DNA of 64,000 nucleotides from Charina bottae (taxonomy: Eukaryota > Chordata > Lepidosauria > Squamata > Charinaidae). The position numbers and the translations under genes are program-made. The stretch's first letter is position 1. Each line of letters opens with the position of its first letter. Positions 1 to 11,475 of the stretch are shown one piece after another. The notes beneath the pieces were generated by a model. The model saw only the letters and a list, made by a program, of their open reading frames with translations. It was not told the origin of the DNA and ran no database searches. The stretch lies in contig JALMGJ010000004.1 in the NCBI GenBank assembly GCA_023362775.1, positions 79,846,798 to 79,910,797 of the forward strand, written 5' to 3'.

Positions 1-425
1 CTTTTTAAATAAGATAGAAGAAGTTTAGGTAGACTAGATTATCAACCTTAATTGCACATATACCACATGAAATATTGTCTACTAATGGTAAGGACAGTAC
101 TAGTCAGTTTTGACATTTTGACATTTATGCATGCATATGTTAAATACAACTTAGCCCTAAAATAATTTCCCATATATATTCTGATTTTATGCAATATTCC
201 CAACTTTATATGGAAAGTAGTAGACCCTGTTAATGGCTGCTCCATATGCTTTGGCAGATCACATTTTAAATAAACAAAAGTAATGGATACCACACATGTA
301 TGCAAATATTCATCACTGTTATCCATTAAGAAATTATAATTCAAGATATACAGTATGTCCTATGAATATCTTATTTAATGTTCATTGTTGGTAGTTTCTC
401 AACTAAAATTTATATAACCTCTTTC
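1..425. other. AT-rich unassigned DNA
   Basis: I recognise no gene or repeat here. The short frames in this stretch have no family signature and are best read as chance. Confidence 0.6.
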
Positions 426-439
426 TAAGCCATAACTTA

Positions 440-778
440 AAGGGGCGTGGTGGCTCAGCGGGTAAGACGCCAGGCTTGTTGATCGGAAGATTGCAAGTTC
501 GGAGGTTCGAATCCCTAGCCCTGCGTGCAGAGTGAGCTCCTGCACTAGCTCCAGCTCTTGCCAACCTAGCAATTCGAAAGCATGCAAATGCAAGTAGATT
601 AATAAGTACCACTTCGGTGGGTAGGTAACAGCGTTCCGCGCGTGTCATGCGGCCACATGACCGTGGAAGCGTCTTCGGACAACGCTGGCTCTTTGGCTAA
701 CAAACGGAGATGAGCACCGGCCCCTAGAGTCGGACACGACTGCACAAATGTGCGAGGTGTACCTTTACCTTTACCTTT
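440..778 (+). mobile_element. tRNA-derived SINE with RTE-type 3' end (full length)
   Basis: The 5' part is tRNA-like, with an A-box-like stretch (TGGCTCAGCGGGTAAGACGC) and a clear B box (GGTTCGAATCC), which together form an internal RNA polymerase III promoter. A central body of about 180 bases follows. The 3' end (GAGTCGGACACGACTG, then CCTTTACCTTT) matches the 3' end of the BovB/RTE copies in this window, so mobilisation by that LINE is inferred. Perfect 14-bp target-site duplications (TAAGCCATAACTTA) lie at 426-439 and 779-792. Frames read across it are shadows. Three other long copies lie near 11.2, 34.8 and 52.4 kb. Confidence 0.9.
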
Positions 779-792
779 TAAGCCATAACTTA

Positions 793-1660
793 GCAAGCAT
801 TTTAAAGATATAGAAATAATTAGAGGCCTGGGTAACAGGACAATAAGCATACAGCCTTACCACTGATTTGTGGTCATTTTTTGTTTTATTCTTATATTTA
901 TAACATAACATTAACCCAATTATCAATTTTGACTATTTCCTTACATTCAACTAGACTTTCTGACACTTGCAAATCTTGATGGAATATCTGGGTTCTGGCA
1001 AACATTTCATTCACCATGACTATAAAAAAGTTGATTCAGAGACTTTGGCTAATAAAATATCAGTCACTCACTGAAAGGCAGTAAATGTATTACCTTTAGA
1101 AGGTGCTTTTGATGAGTTTTTCAATCTTGCCAAATAGCCACTAAAGCTTTTATGTTCAGGATGGGACCTATAATTATTGACCTTAATGGAAAAGTGCAGA
1201 GAAAATACGTTGTTAACAAAGAAAAGGAGAGCAATGTCACATGTATGTTTAAATATTTAATGAATCTACATAGGTGCAATCTATTATGTAGCAATTTAAT
1301 TATATGCCAAAAATCTTTGATAAATAATATTGTGGTGGGACAGCTAATTAATTATTTAACAAAGAAATCAATACTTTCATAAATCATAGTTCTCCATGCA
1401 GACAGGCACTCTCATACGCTTTTTCCTTAAAAAAAGTCAGAAGCCTTGTTCAAGATTGCAGAAGCAATTTATTTTCGAGCCAAGACAAGTTTGAATTGAG
1501 GTTTAATCATGTCCTTGACAGGCATAAATTATGTTTACCTTATTTTTTTGCTCAGTGAATGGCAAGCACTGCTTCATATGTGTTTTTATCCCACTCATTG
1601 CTTACTAAGAATGAAATATCTGATTATGGCAACACCCAGGGTACTTATTATCCCCCCAAA
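793..1660. other. AT-rich unassigned DNA
   Basis: Nothing recognisable. The 76-codon frame at 1152-1382 has no family signature. Confidence 0.55.
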
Positions 1661-1664
1661 GTAT

Positions 1665-1706
1665 GTCTGTCTGTCTGTCTGTGTATACACACACACACAC
1701 ACAAAC
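1665..1706 (+). repeat. compound microsatellite (TCTG)n(CA)n
   Basis: TCTG units run directly into a CA tract. The cysteine/valine-rich frames over it are translation artefacts. Confidence 0.9.
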
Positions 1707-2047
1707 ACATTCCTTTCCCCCTTTTCCCTTTTGGAGTAAGCAGTGTTACATAGAATACAGAAAAGGAATGAGAAACAATAAGCCAAAGAAAGTCAAGGCA
1801 AGACATAAAATAAAACAAAATTAAAAAGAAAGAGAAAAATATTTTATACCAACACAATATACTATACCTTTCCATATATTTCTAGCTTTGTAAACTATCC
1901 TTGCTTCTACAACATCCATGTTCTGCCTTTTGTTCTTTCAAACCCCACCTCTTTTTCAGGATTACATCCCTCTCATCCAACCACCAATTTTTCTGTTATC
2001 CCCTTCCTCTTTCTTGTCTTGCTCCCTTTTAGGAATGTGTGTATCTG

Positions 2048-2050
<3 letters not shown>

Positions 2051-2095
<45 letters not shown>
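2051..2095 (+). repeat. (AC)n microsatellite
   Basis: About 22 uninterrupted AC units. Confidence 0.95.
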
Positions 2096-2100
<5 letters not shown>

Positions 2101-2469
2101 ATCAAATGTTAACTGAAGTTTTTCATAGCTACTTATGTAATTATATTAAATATGGTTACTTAATAATATATTATATTTTCATTTGGAAGCAAAACACAAT
2201 AATAGATCTGCTGGATCAGGCCAAGGCCTTGCTTAGTGAAGCATTTTATTTCATACAGAGGCCAAACAGATGACTCTGAGGTGCTCTTAAACAGCAGACA
2301 GAGATATTTCCCTTCCCACAATTTTTCTCTACTGCCCCTAACTGGGTGGTAGCACTTAATCTTAAAAACTAACAGCCTTTGATAGACTTGTCTCCTATGA
2401 ATCTATCCAATTCCTATGAAAGGCCATCTAAGTTATGTTATCAGCATGTATTATGTTATGAATTGCACA

Positions 2470-3330
2470 GATTAATTGACACTGTGTGAAAAAGTACTTT
2501 CTTTTGTCTGTTCTAAGTCTTATTTCAGTCAGATTCATTAAATGACCTTGGTTCTAGTGTTTTGTGAAAGGGAGAAAAATCTCTGTCCACTTTCTCCATT
2601 CCAAGCAAGATTTTATATACTGTACCTCAATTATGTCCCCCTTCATTTGCATTTTTCCTGGGGTTGAAAAGTCCCAAAAGTTTTAGTTTTTTCCTCATAT
2701 AACAGGTTTCAAGCCTCCTGATAATCTTGGCTGTCTCATCTGCACTTCTACCTTTGTTATATATTTTCTCAAATGCAGTACTCAGAACTGAACTGGACAC
2801 AGTACTCCTGATGTGGATACTTTTGTATGATTTGTATGAAGGCATCACAGTCTTATCAGTTGTATTTTGCATGCTTTTCTTAATGATTCCTATAATGGAA
2901 CTTGCTCTTTTCACAGGTACCACATGTTGGATTAATATCTTCATTGAGTTACCCATTATGACTCCAAGGTAATTTTCCTTATTAATTACACACAGGTCAA
3001 ATCACATCAACGTGTATGTGAAATCAGGCATTGTTGTTCCAAAGCATCATTTATAATGACTCAAACTGAATTACACTTGCTACTTAGCTGATCACCTAGT
3101 TCTTACCAGTTTAAAGAGACCCTTCACAAGTTCTTTACAATCAATTGAATTGTAATCAATTTAGATTGTACTGCCCTAAATAATTTGGATGATCTACAAA
3201 CTTAGAGAGCTCACTGCTTACCTTTAAGTCAAGATCATTTATGAACAAGTGAAAAGCACTTGCCCATTTCTTAAAACAAGATTTTTAACTTTTGCAGTTT
3301 CCTGGTCATTACTAGATAGCTGTGCTAGGC
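2470..3330 (-). mobile_element. Old CR1-type LINE fragment
   Basis: The plus strand reads as the reverse complement of the amniote CR1 reverse-transcriptase coding and downstream region. Recognisable stretches include CTCAATTATGTCCCCCTTCA, GAACTGGACACAGTACTCC and the ATTTATGAACAAGTGAAAAG block. No frame of useful length survives; the 109-aa frame at 2627-2956 is a piece of the decayed element. The family call is by recalled similarity, without an alignment. Confidence 0.65.
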
Positions 3331-3334
3331 TTTT

Positions 3335-4220
3335 CCTGGACCTGGTTTACTATTTCTTCCATTGTTCAGTATATTCCAGTTGAGCTCAATTATTTTTACT
3401 TTAAACTCAGGAATTATGAAGATATTCAGTCCTTTTGTTTTTCCCTTTCAGTATCTTTATCCCCAGTCTCCCTTATCAAGATGGTATGTCATGTTCACAG
3501 TCTTCTCATCAGATGAGCAAGTCACCGTGAAATCTACACTCTTGTCACAAACCATTTCTCTGTTTTTCTGATGATTGAATTTCCCACAACCAAAATTCTT
3601 TCACCCCTGGAGGAGTACCTTTAATACAAAAAGATGTAGGTTCATCACCTAAGAATTTAGTCCCACTTCTGAAAACAACTCCCTCATTCTTGAAATTGTG
3701 TTTTCCTTTTCCAAGCCCCTTGTTCTTCCTGACAAGGGAACTGTGATCTCGGGAGTAGGATAGGGGAATAATATCATAGTTGTTTACATCTATATCTCTG
3801 ACTTTCTAGTCCTCTCTAATTCTGCCGTTGTGCACTTGTTCTTTGACTGTCAAAAGCTCATTTCACTGGACTGGGAGCCATGGCTACGTGTCTTCTCAAG
3901 TGTGATTGCTTAACTTTTGGAATATGTGAGAGTATGTGAGATTCTTTGGCTGTATACACAAAAGGCTCTGCTGAGGTTTCTCCCCACCCCCAGTTTGCTT
4001 TTATTGCTGGTTGCAATGGATTCAGGAAGCATGTATGTAAGCAACCTGACAGAGGAATGGGTGGCTTAATGCATAAAGCATTAGGGTGGCATGTTCAGTG
4101 GATGCTAGGACATCGTCATTGCTTTTCAAAATGTCAACCAGGGATTTTCCTAAACATTCTTTCTCTCCATCTTGTTTTACTAGATGACTTAGTATACAAA
4201 CTGGATCAGTAGGCCAGATT
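3335..4220. other. Unassigned DNA
   Basis: No feature could be supported. Base composition is more mixed than in the neighbouring AT-rich DNA, so an old repeat may be hidden here. Confidence 0.5.
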
Positions 4221-4221
4221 T

Positions 4222-4500
4222 TGGTCTTTTTATTTATTATTATTTATTAATTTATTATTTTATTTATTTTCTATTCTGTCTTTATTATTTTTATAAATAA
4301 CTCAAGGCGGCGAACACTCCTAATACTCCTTCATCCTCTTAATTTCCCCACAACAGCAACCCTGTCAGGTGAGTTGGGCTGAGAGAGAGTGACTGGCCCA
4401 AGATCACCCAACTGGCTTTCATGCCTAAGGCGGGACTAGAAATCCCAGTCTCCTGGTTTCTAGCCCGTTGCCTTAACCACTAGACCAAACTGGCTCTCCA
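4222..4500 (-). mobile_element. tRNA-derived SINE, second family
   Basis: On the minus strand the tRNA-like head (TGGTCTAGTGGTTAAGGCA) is followed by a conserved body (CACCTTAGGCATGAAAG-like, then CACAGGGTTGTTGTGG-like). The 3' end contains GCCTTGAGTTATTTATAAAA and an AT-rich tail. The same family recurs at 13832 and 61848. It differs from the SINE at 440 in both body and tail. Confidence 0.75.
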
Positions 4501-4509
4501 GTTTTCATC

Positions 4510-4990
4510 ACAGAGCTTGCTGGAGTAGACTTAGTTTAACGCTGTTCATGGCTAAGTCTGTTTTGGAATAAATTTAACCCTTAGTTAGGCTAGTTTGTTT
4601 GATGAATTAAACCATTTCTAGTGTTCTAATAACATATTTAACCCAAATTAACCAATTAGGCATGACATGGGAACAGGACCTTGGATAAATTATTATTATA
4701 AATTATCACTATATTAAGGAAAAAAAGGATCACAAATAGTGAAAATATAGAAGGTGACCTTATTCGTTAATAAGCCTTTTGCTCACCCATCAATGTATTA
4801 TCCAAAAGAACAGAAACACTTTTTATCAGAGCCATTAAGAGATCTAAGCCAAAGCTCATAAACTAAAGTTGTTTCACTATTTTCTGATGTATACTCATTC
4901 ATTTTGACATTTTTTAAGGAAAAAAAAAGAAAATCAAACATTACAGATAAAGCACAGTGAACAGTCAGTCTGCTCACTAGACTAGCTCTC
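4510..4990. other. AT-rich unassigned DNA
   Basis: No feature recognised. Confidence 0.55.
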
Positions 4991-4995
4991 TGAAA

Positions 4996-5060
4996 GAACA
5001 AAATCCGCCCACCCAGCGGATCGAAAGCATATGCGAGTAGATAAATGGGTACCACTTCGT
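4996..5060 (+). mobile_element. SINE core fragment
   Basis: GAGTAGATAAATGGGTACCACTTCG closely resembles the middle part of the tRNA-RTE SINEs (GCAAGTAGATGAATAGGTACCACTTCGG-like). There is no tRNA-like head and no RTE tail. The fragment passes directly into the CpG-rich stretch that follows. Confidence 0.6.
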
Positions 5061-5272
5061 GGGTCAATTTGCCGGCGTCCAGCGGAGGGTCGTCCTCGTT
5101 CCGAAGAAGACCTAGGGAATCCCGATGATGACGGCGGAGGACGACGGATCCGGAAAGAACAGCTTCCTGGACGTCAGCAGCCGGCGCGGAAGCGAGGCAT
5201 GCTGGGGCTTGTAGTCCAGTGCCTGCAGCCGAAGAGCCGGTTCCCTGTCCTCCTCCCTATCGCGCGGTAAAT
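5061..5272 (+). promoter_or_regulatory. CpG-rich stretch, promoter or first-exon-like
   Basis: By eye this stretch of about 210 bp holds roughly 22 CpG dinucleotides, in a window where CpG is otherwise rare. It contains ETS-like cores (CCGGAAAG, GCGGAAGCG), a CRE-like GACGTCAG and GGCATGCTGGGGCTTGTAGT. The last resembles, in reverse complement, the ZNF143/THAP11-type promoter motif. A 29-codon frame opens at 5125. CpG density stops at 5267, just before GGTAAAT, which is splice-donor-like. It may instead be the body of a chimeric SINE or a retrotransposed exon; no function is claimed. Confidence 0.4.
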
Positions 5273-5400
5273 TTATATGATGATATATGATGTATAATTG
5301 GAAAATGTACTGATGTTGTAAGCCGCCTAGAGTCCTCCAGTAGGGAGGGGATAGGCGGGGTATAAATAGGATAAAATAAAAATAAATAAAAATAAAATCT
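5273..5400 (+). mobile_element. L2-type 3' tail
   Basis: TGTAAGCCGCCTAGAGTCC followed by GGGATAGGCGGGGTATAAAT and an A-rich AAAT-type tail is the typical 3' end of squamate L2 LINEs and of SINEs that borrow it. It is joined directly to the CpG-rich stretch, so the whole of 4996-5400 may be one chimeric retroelement. Confidence 0.75.
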
Positions 5401-5475
5401 GACAAGTAGAAGATTTAGGATCAACGTCTTTTAGCTGGAAGAATGGGTTCTAACAGAGCCACATTCATCCTGAAA

Positions 5476-5605
<130 letters not shown>

Positions 5606-5609
5606 TCCA

Positions 5610-6660
5610 GATAATAATACTTTGTCAGATATTTGGGAGAATCTTTTCAACAACTATAATCCCAAGAATTGAGTTTATGTTCTAATTTTTCCCTGCGTTG
5701 AGTTTTTTTTCAATCAATAATATATCATAAAGAAGTAATTTTAATTTACTTACTCTTGATATTTATGCCCGTTTCATACATTGTGTTTGTATGTGGTACT
5801 GCTGTCACAACTGAAAATCATGTGGATACAGTTCCAGCTGTTTCCTTTTCCAAAATTACCTCTGAACAACAATAAAAATGGAACACGGTTTCTATCCTTT
5901 CTTCACAGAACATTTTTAGTGCTAAGTCATGTTTTTAAAATCTTTAAGCTTGACTATTATAATGTGTTTTATATGAGCCTGTCTACCTATATAACTAAAT
6001 GTCAAGGTATATGTAATTGGTTTTGTAAAAGTACCCTGAAGATAACACCTATAGTGGTGAAAACTGCCAATGAAAAGTTTCTGATCTGTTCCAATTAGGG
6101 GCTGGCAGGTGAGAAGTTAATTTACACTGAACCTTTAGTGAAATCTTTTCCCTGCTTTCTTCAGTTTCACTCTTGATCTGCCCCACTGGCAGTTGGTATT
6201 TTCAATTTAAAAAATCAATCACACCATTTTATTAAATATAGCTTGACAATCAGAAGTTTAAGCTTGTGTGAACTGCTGCTGAGAATGTTCTCATAGAAGC
6301 TAGAAGATTTGAACTTGCACAACTATTGTTACTTCAACTGCACTGGATATCAATCTGATGCCAAGATCAATTCGAAGTACTGATGCTAATCTGGACACAC
6401 ACATTCTAATGCCTCTTTTCCTTGAAGTTTTCCACCATAGGAAGTTTTAATTCTGATTTTATTTTAAACAAAAAGGATGACCGTTCCCCCTTCTCATAAC
6501 TTATATATTTTTAGAATGTGTTGCAAGTCTTGCATTAATCTGGCTACCTAATTGGGTGTTTGGGATCCGTTTCTGTTGCATTTACTGTTTTATTGGTCAT
6601 GTATATTGCTTAAAACCACTGAAAGGGACATTTTACTAAAATAAGTGATCCTATTGGACT
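5610..6660. other. AT-rich unassigned DNA
   Basis: Nothing recognised. The 105-codon frame at 5781-6098 shows no domain or compositional sign of being a gene. Confidence 0.5.
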
Positions 6661-6662
6661 TC

Positions 6663-7175
6663 TGAGGTGGGTATGTAGAACTGAGATGGTCTGCGAAAGT
6701 GGAGCTGATGACCACGGCAAAGACCAAGAAATCTGTGAATAGACTGGTTCCTCGGAACCTCTCTGGAAAAGGAGAGGACAAGAGATCACTCACATGTGCT
6801 CTGGACAGCTGCTCCTTGCAAGGAGACTGCTGGACAGAGGTTTTCTGTAGGTGAGTGCTGGGAGATGAAGGGATTAGCCATCTTGCTTGCAACCACGGTG
6901 GAGTCTTTTAAAGGACACTAAGTTTGCAAACTTCACTTTCTAATCACTTTTGGAAATTGCCTACTAGCCATTTTATAGCTATTAGAGACTTTCAGAATGA
7001 CAAGGGAAATAATATAAAGTTGGTTTATCTGATCAAGGTTAAAACAAGATTTGTTGTTACTGCTGGCAACCCTTTATGGACTTTCTGCTGACACCAGGAC
7101 TTAAAAGATGATGCTTTATGGATTTGTCTATATATAAGGGATGGGATATGGAATGAAGAGATAAATGTTTGTAAC
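6663..7175 (+). mobile_element. L1-like element, 5' portion
   Basis: A relatively GC-rich head (about 6663-6895) leads to TCTTTTAAAGGACACTAAG and an AT-rich stretch. The layout resembles the 5' UTR of the L1 insertion at 59905-61649, which has CCTTAAAGGGACACTGAG at the matching place. No ORF1 or ORF2 remains. The element is interrupted at 7175 by an LTR and resumes at 7833. The 5' boundary is approximate. Confidence 0.5.
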
Positions 7176-7654
7176 TGTTAGAAGGATTAAGAAACTCACA
7201 CACACCCCTTCCAGTAATTAAGGAAGGAAGAATTCATTCTTTTATGCCAGAAAAAGACAAATCAGGAAATAAGATAAGAAGAGATATCTCCATCTAAATT
7301 AAACTAACCCATAGGGCAACCTAATCAAACCTTCCGATATTCCAATCAAACCCAAAGGACAAAGAGAACAAAACCCGTACATTAAACATAAGAAAAGGAG
7401 AGAAGGCTTTCCCAGAAACTGACAAAACAAACTCAATGGGAAAACCCGAAGGGACCGGCAGCGTGAAAGTAGCAATACAATAGAGGGCGCCAAAACGAGG
7501 AACGACTTCCCTTTTTAACAGTAAAAGCTTTCTAAGAATTCCTAGAGAAAGCTTTCTCAGGAACCAATTAAGAGCTGTTAAAACAAAATAAATGTCATCT
7601 CCTCGTATTTGTTCTCAACAAAACCTGTATTTCTCTAACAAAGACCTATGTAAC

Positions 7655-7660
7655 TATAAG
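7655..7660 (+). promoter_or_regulatory. TATA-like box of the solo LTR
   Basis: TATAAG lies 82 bases before the AATAAA signal, a spacing that fits an R region starting shortly downstream. Inferred from position only. Confidence 0.45.
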
Positions 7661-7741
7661 AAGGGCTGGTTGGAGTGTGCTCGTGTGGCCATCTTCCAAC
7701 CAGCATATTCTGTACTTCTGTACTCTGCATGTGCTCTTGGG

Positions 7742-7747
7742 AATAAA
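7742..7747 (+). terminator. Polyadenylation signal of the solo LTR
   Basis: AATAAA lies 81 bases before the LTR end, as expected near the R/U5 boundary. Confidence 0.55.
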
Positions 7748-7832
7748 CCAGCAAACCTCTGTTCCAGCAATTGCCTGCATCTATTCATTCCCGGCTTGGG
7801 GCGAACTTTGGTAAGATTTCTTCCTACATAAC

Positions 7833-8066
7833 CTTAGAGGGAGTGAAGAGTCACTAAATTTGTTTATACTTGTTGTGATGAAGGTTGGAAGTCACTTCTT
7901 TATATATTTCTTTTTTCTTTATTTATTATATTCTTTTTTTCTTTTTTCTTTTTTTTTCTTTTTCCTTGCACCTTTTATCCTTCTCTCTCTTCTCTTTATT
8001 TAACTTTAGTTTGTATTAGATTTTACTATTATAATAAAAATTCTTAATAAAATTATATATCCTAAA
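7833..8066 (+). mobile_element. L1-like element, 3' UTR portion
   Basis: GGTTGGAAGTCACTTCTTTA followed by a T-rich tract and AATAAAATTATAT is the same 3' end found at 51979 and, on the minus strand, in the L1 at 59905. It continues the element broken by the solo LTR. Confidence 0.6.
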
Positions 8067-9245
8067 ATAAATGAATCTACCATGGAAGTCAAAGAAATTA
8101 GCTTTTATAGTTCTGCTCTCATATAGAAGATTATACAGGACTTTCTCAGGATGGATAAACACACAGCTTCATAATGGAAAGACTCTGGAAATATGACATT
8201 ATTTGTTGGCACAAAATCTAAATTGGCTTTTAAGATGTCTCATCTTATTATGAAAAAAAATCCTCTGCAAAAATGGCAACTGCCTCATTATATAATAATA
8301 TGTATAGATATATGGATTCTGGCCATGGCTGGAATGTAAGCTGAAAAATGTGGAACCCACAACGCACTCTACTCTGAATTTCTTAAGTTACTTTCGGTAA
8401 TTTACTGCATATTTCTCTGCTATCAATGCCTGCCAGTAAAAAGAAAGTGCCAAAGTAGGTCAATGGTATAAACTTACCAACTCACTTGACCTACTTTTCA
8501 TTCACTGCAGTATGAGAACAACACAGCAGCACTCCAGAGCAGGCAGGCAGTGAAGAAAAGCATGTATATGTTCAGATACAGGATGATCATAGAGATTATT
8601 GTGTTCAGTTAGGAAAAACTGGAGTCCTATAGAGAGGGAATAGTCATTATTCCCTGTTTTGCTGGCTCCTAGAGGACAGCAATCTAGCTCTCCTGCTGTA
8701 TTCTTTGGTTTCTAGACCATTTCCCTTTTTACTATTTTTGATGTATTTACGATTTTTGATGAATGAGCAGCAATTTTTCTTCTCCAGTTACTCTGTCCCA
8801 GGGCATAATATGGATACTGAAAATGTGCTCCTGTTTGCTTTTTCTTAGAGCTTCTAAATTATAGGAGAGATTGGTCTCTAGCATTTTGCTTAGCTTGTTC
8901 TGTCCTTTGAAAGTAATCTGGGAATAACAGTGATAGACATCTTGGGAAGGGAAGCAAAATCCCACAGTATTTGGAAACATTATTTTCTTTGTCCCAGCTC
9001 TTTAAGGGGAAGTTATAAAAGACCTGCAAACAAAACAATTTGGAAGAACTGCTGGGAAGCATTAGCAACATTTAATTTATACTGTTTTGTCAATATATAT
9101 AATTTCATTATGCACTTTGAATAATATCATGCACTTTAGCCACTTATGCTATCACATTTAAGTAGATTCAATAGATATGTATAATGCGTAGCAGTTTAAA
9201 GTAATATGCATTATATGTGTTTGTTGAATCTACTTAGATGCGATA
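8067..9245. other. AT-rich unassigned DNA
   Basis: No gene or repeat recognised. Confidence 0.55.
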
Positions 9246-9253
9246 GTGTAAGT

Positions 9254-9645
9254 CAGGGCTTTCCAAACTTTTCATGTTGGTGACACACCTTTTAGACATG
9301 CATCATTTCCCGACACAGTAACAACAGGGCTCCCCGCCCCCAGGCGGGAGCCTCCCCCCACATGATTGGCTCCCGCCTGCAAACCCCAGCCCCCTGGTCC
9401 ATGGAAAAATTGTCTTTCATGAACCCGGGCCGGGCCAGGCAGCGTAGCCGCGGTGCGGGGCCAAGTGGCGGGGGCTGCCTCGATCATGGAGCGGAGAGGC
9501 AAGGTAGTGGTGCTTACCACTGATTGGCGGGGGTGCCTCTTCTTCTGGTTCCCCCCTAATCAGCACTTCCGGGTTCTCTGGTGACACACTGAGACACTGC
9601 CAGCAACATAGTAGTGTGTTGCGACACACAGTTTGGAATGCTATG
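9254..9645 (+). mobile_element. hAT-type non-autonomous transposon, copy 1
   Basis: Terminal inverted repeats CAGGGCTTTCCAAACT and (reverse complement of the right end) CATAGCATTCCAAACT flank 392 bp. The 8-bp target duplication GTGTAAGT is perfect at 9246-9253 and 9646-9653. Eight-base duplications and CAGNG-type ends are hAT hallmarks. Subterminal GACACAC motifs are repeated. The core is GC-rich and encodes no transposase; frames over it are artefacts. Related copies are at 15528 and 49382. Confidence 0.9.
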
Positions 9646-9659
9646 GTGTAAGTGGTTGA

Positions 9660-11200
9660 AGTGAATCTTCTGATAATGCTGATTTTGTGTGTCATCTTTT
9701 CTTCTACTTCCCAGAACCCTGTAGATGTAGATGTAGATGTACATGCATATGCATATATCCAATAATGACAGTCCATGAGTTCTGTTATTTTTATATTTAC
9801 CTGATAGAAAGACTAGTTTCTCCAAATAATTTACATTTAAAATAACAGAGTTGTCTTAAGTTCACTAGTAATCTGATAGGCAAAGTTTTCCCTTAAATTC
9901 ATCTTTGTCTTCTTTTTGTTAAATATGAGAATAATTAGACTGTGCACCAGAATTTTTCGGTATATCACAAAAATAATGTTTATTTTGAAAAGCCATGTTG
10001 GGTGGATTTAAAGAACTGTAGAGAAAATTAGCTAGAGTTTCTGTAGTTTCTTATCAAGAAAGCAGTAGGAATCAAAATTTCATAGCATGTGCTTAATGAT
10101 CAGATAGCTTCAGTATTATATTCCATGTATATTCTTCATTTTAAACTAGATGGCCTTTAGGCATTTCTATATCTATTGGAAATATGCTTTGTACCTGAAC
10201 AAAATATCAGATATAAAGCTTGGAGAATCTATACTCTTTCTAATTTGACATACAGTATGTGTCTGAGAGCTTCTGGACAGAACTTTTTCAAAGCCCAGTC
10301 AAAAAGAATGGGCCATCATCTGCACAAATGTATGTCTTCTTACAAGAAACAATGGATTCACTTTTTTCTAGACCTAACCTTATAATTGCTAGCAATATTG
10401 TCTGATTTTTCAGAGGTAATTATACACTCATTGCCTTATCACATTGTAATACTATATTATGTTAAAGTTTAATAGAGTAGTAGACAACTTTCCTGTTTGC
10501 TTATATTTATTTCACATCTGATACCAACATTTTAAACTACGGCTCTGGAACTAAGACTTTCTTAAAAATTAAAAGTCTAACAGAATAATTGATTGTTGGG
10601 AGCTAACTGCAAGGGTTATGCCTTAAACTTAGACAAGGCTTTTATTAAAAGCAGCCAGACTGAAAATCATAATTTGGAATAATGAACAATAAATGTTTAT
10701 GGCTTTTTTAATTATTATATTTTATGACACAAATGCCTTGCATATTGTGAGCACTTCACATGCAACAAATTTTCAAAAGGTTCTATGCATTTAATTCAAA
10801 ATCTACAGAATGAAGTTCTTTGATTTCTGTCTTGAACAAACTGGAATTATTATATACACTGTTTTTTTCTGACCACAAAGCTTAAAAAGTATGAATCAGC
10901 CTATTGAGATCAAGACATCAGCCTAGAAACATATTGCTTTGGAAAATTCAAAAGCTGGAAATTCTCTTCCTATCTGGTTTCTGAGCTTTAAGGCATACTT
11001 CCAATATGATTTCAAGTTTCATATTCTGCCACAACCCTAAATGAAAGAAAACTCGGATTTTTAAAGAGTTTATTGTAATAATATAAAAGCTTCATATTAC
11101 AGCTTTGGGAATTACTAATTCAAACCTTTCTCCATTTGTTTTCTGATTCCTAAAAATGTAGTTTTATCTATTTGAGTATAAAAAGTTTAATGAGTTTATT
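9660..11200. other. AT-rich unassigned DNA
   Basis: Apart from a short GATGTA/GCATAT tract near 9724-9757, nothing is recognised. Confidence 0.55.
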
Positions 11201-11218
11201 ATAGACTACTACATTGCA

Positions 11219-11475
11219 TGGCGTGGTGGCTCAGCAGGTAAGACGCCAGGCTTGTCGATTGGAAGATTGCAAGTTTGGAGGTTCCAATCCCTAGCCCCAT
11301 GTGACGGAGTGAGCTCCCACACTTGCCCCAGCTCTTGCCAACCTAGCAATTCGAAAGCATGCAAATGCAAGTAGATGAATAGGTACCACTTTGGTGGGTA
11401 GGTAACAGCATTCCGTGTGCATCATAGAGTTGGACATGATTGCACAAATGTGCGGGAGGAAACTTTACCTTTACC
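11219..11475 (+). mobile_element. tRNA-RTE SINE with internal deletion
   Basis: Same family as 440-778, but the segment between the GGTAACAGCATTCCG block and the AGAGTTGGACATG tail is missing; about 70-80 bases are lost. Flanking duplications TACTACATTGCA (11207-11218) and TACTACACTGCA (11476-11487) differ at one base, which shows that the deleted form or its parent inserted as a unit. Confidence 0.9.

Larger units (their letters stand above)
7176..7828 (+). mobile_element. Solo LTR of an endogenous retrovirus
   Basis: The 653-bp unit begins TGTTAGAAGG and ends TTCCTACA, giving TG...CA ends with imperfect inverted termini. It is flanked by the 4-bp duplication TAAC at 7172-7175 and 7829-7832. 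A TATA-like TATAAG lies at 7655-7660 and a polyadenylation signal AATAAA at 7742-7747, so the plus strand is the sense strand. No internal retroviral genes are present, which fits LTR-LTR recombination. A 4-bp duplication is usual for class I (gamma-like) elements. It lies inside an L1-like element and is therefore younger. Confidence 0.7.

Noticed and set aside
440..520. Functional tRNA gene
   Set aside because: A- and B-box sequences are present, but the region is the head of a dispersed SINE with a long body and RTE tail, and it recurs at 11219, 34829 and 52365.
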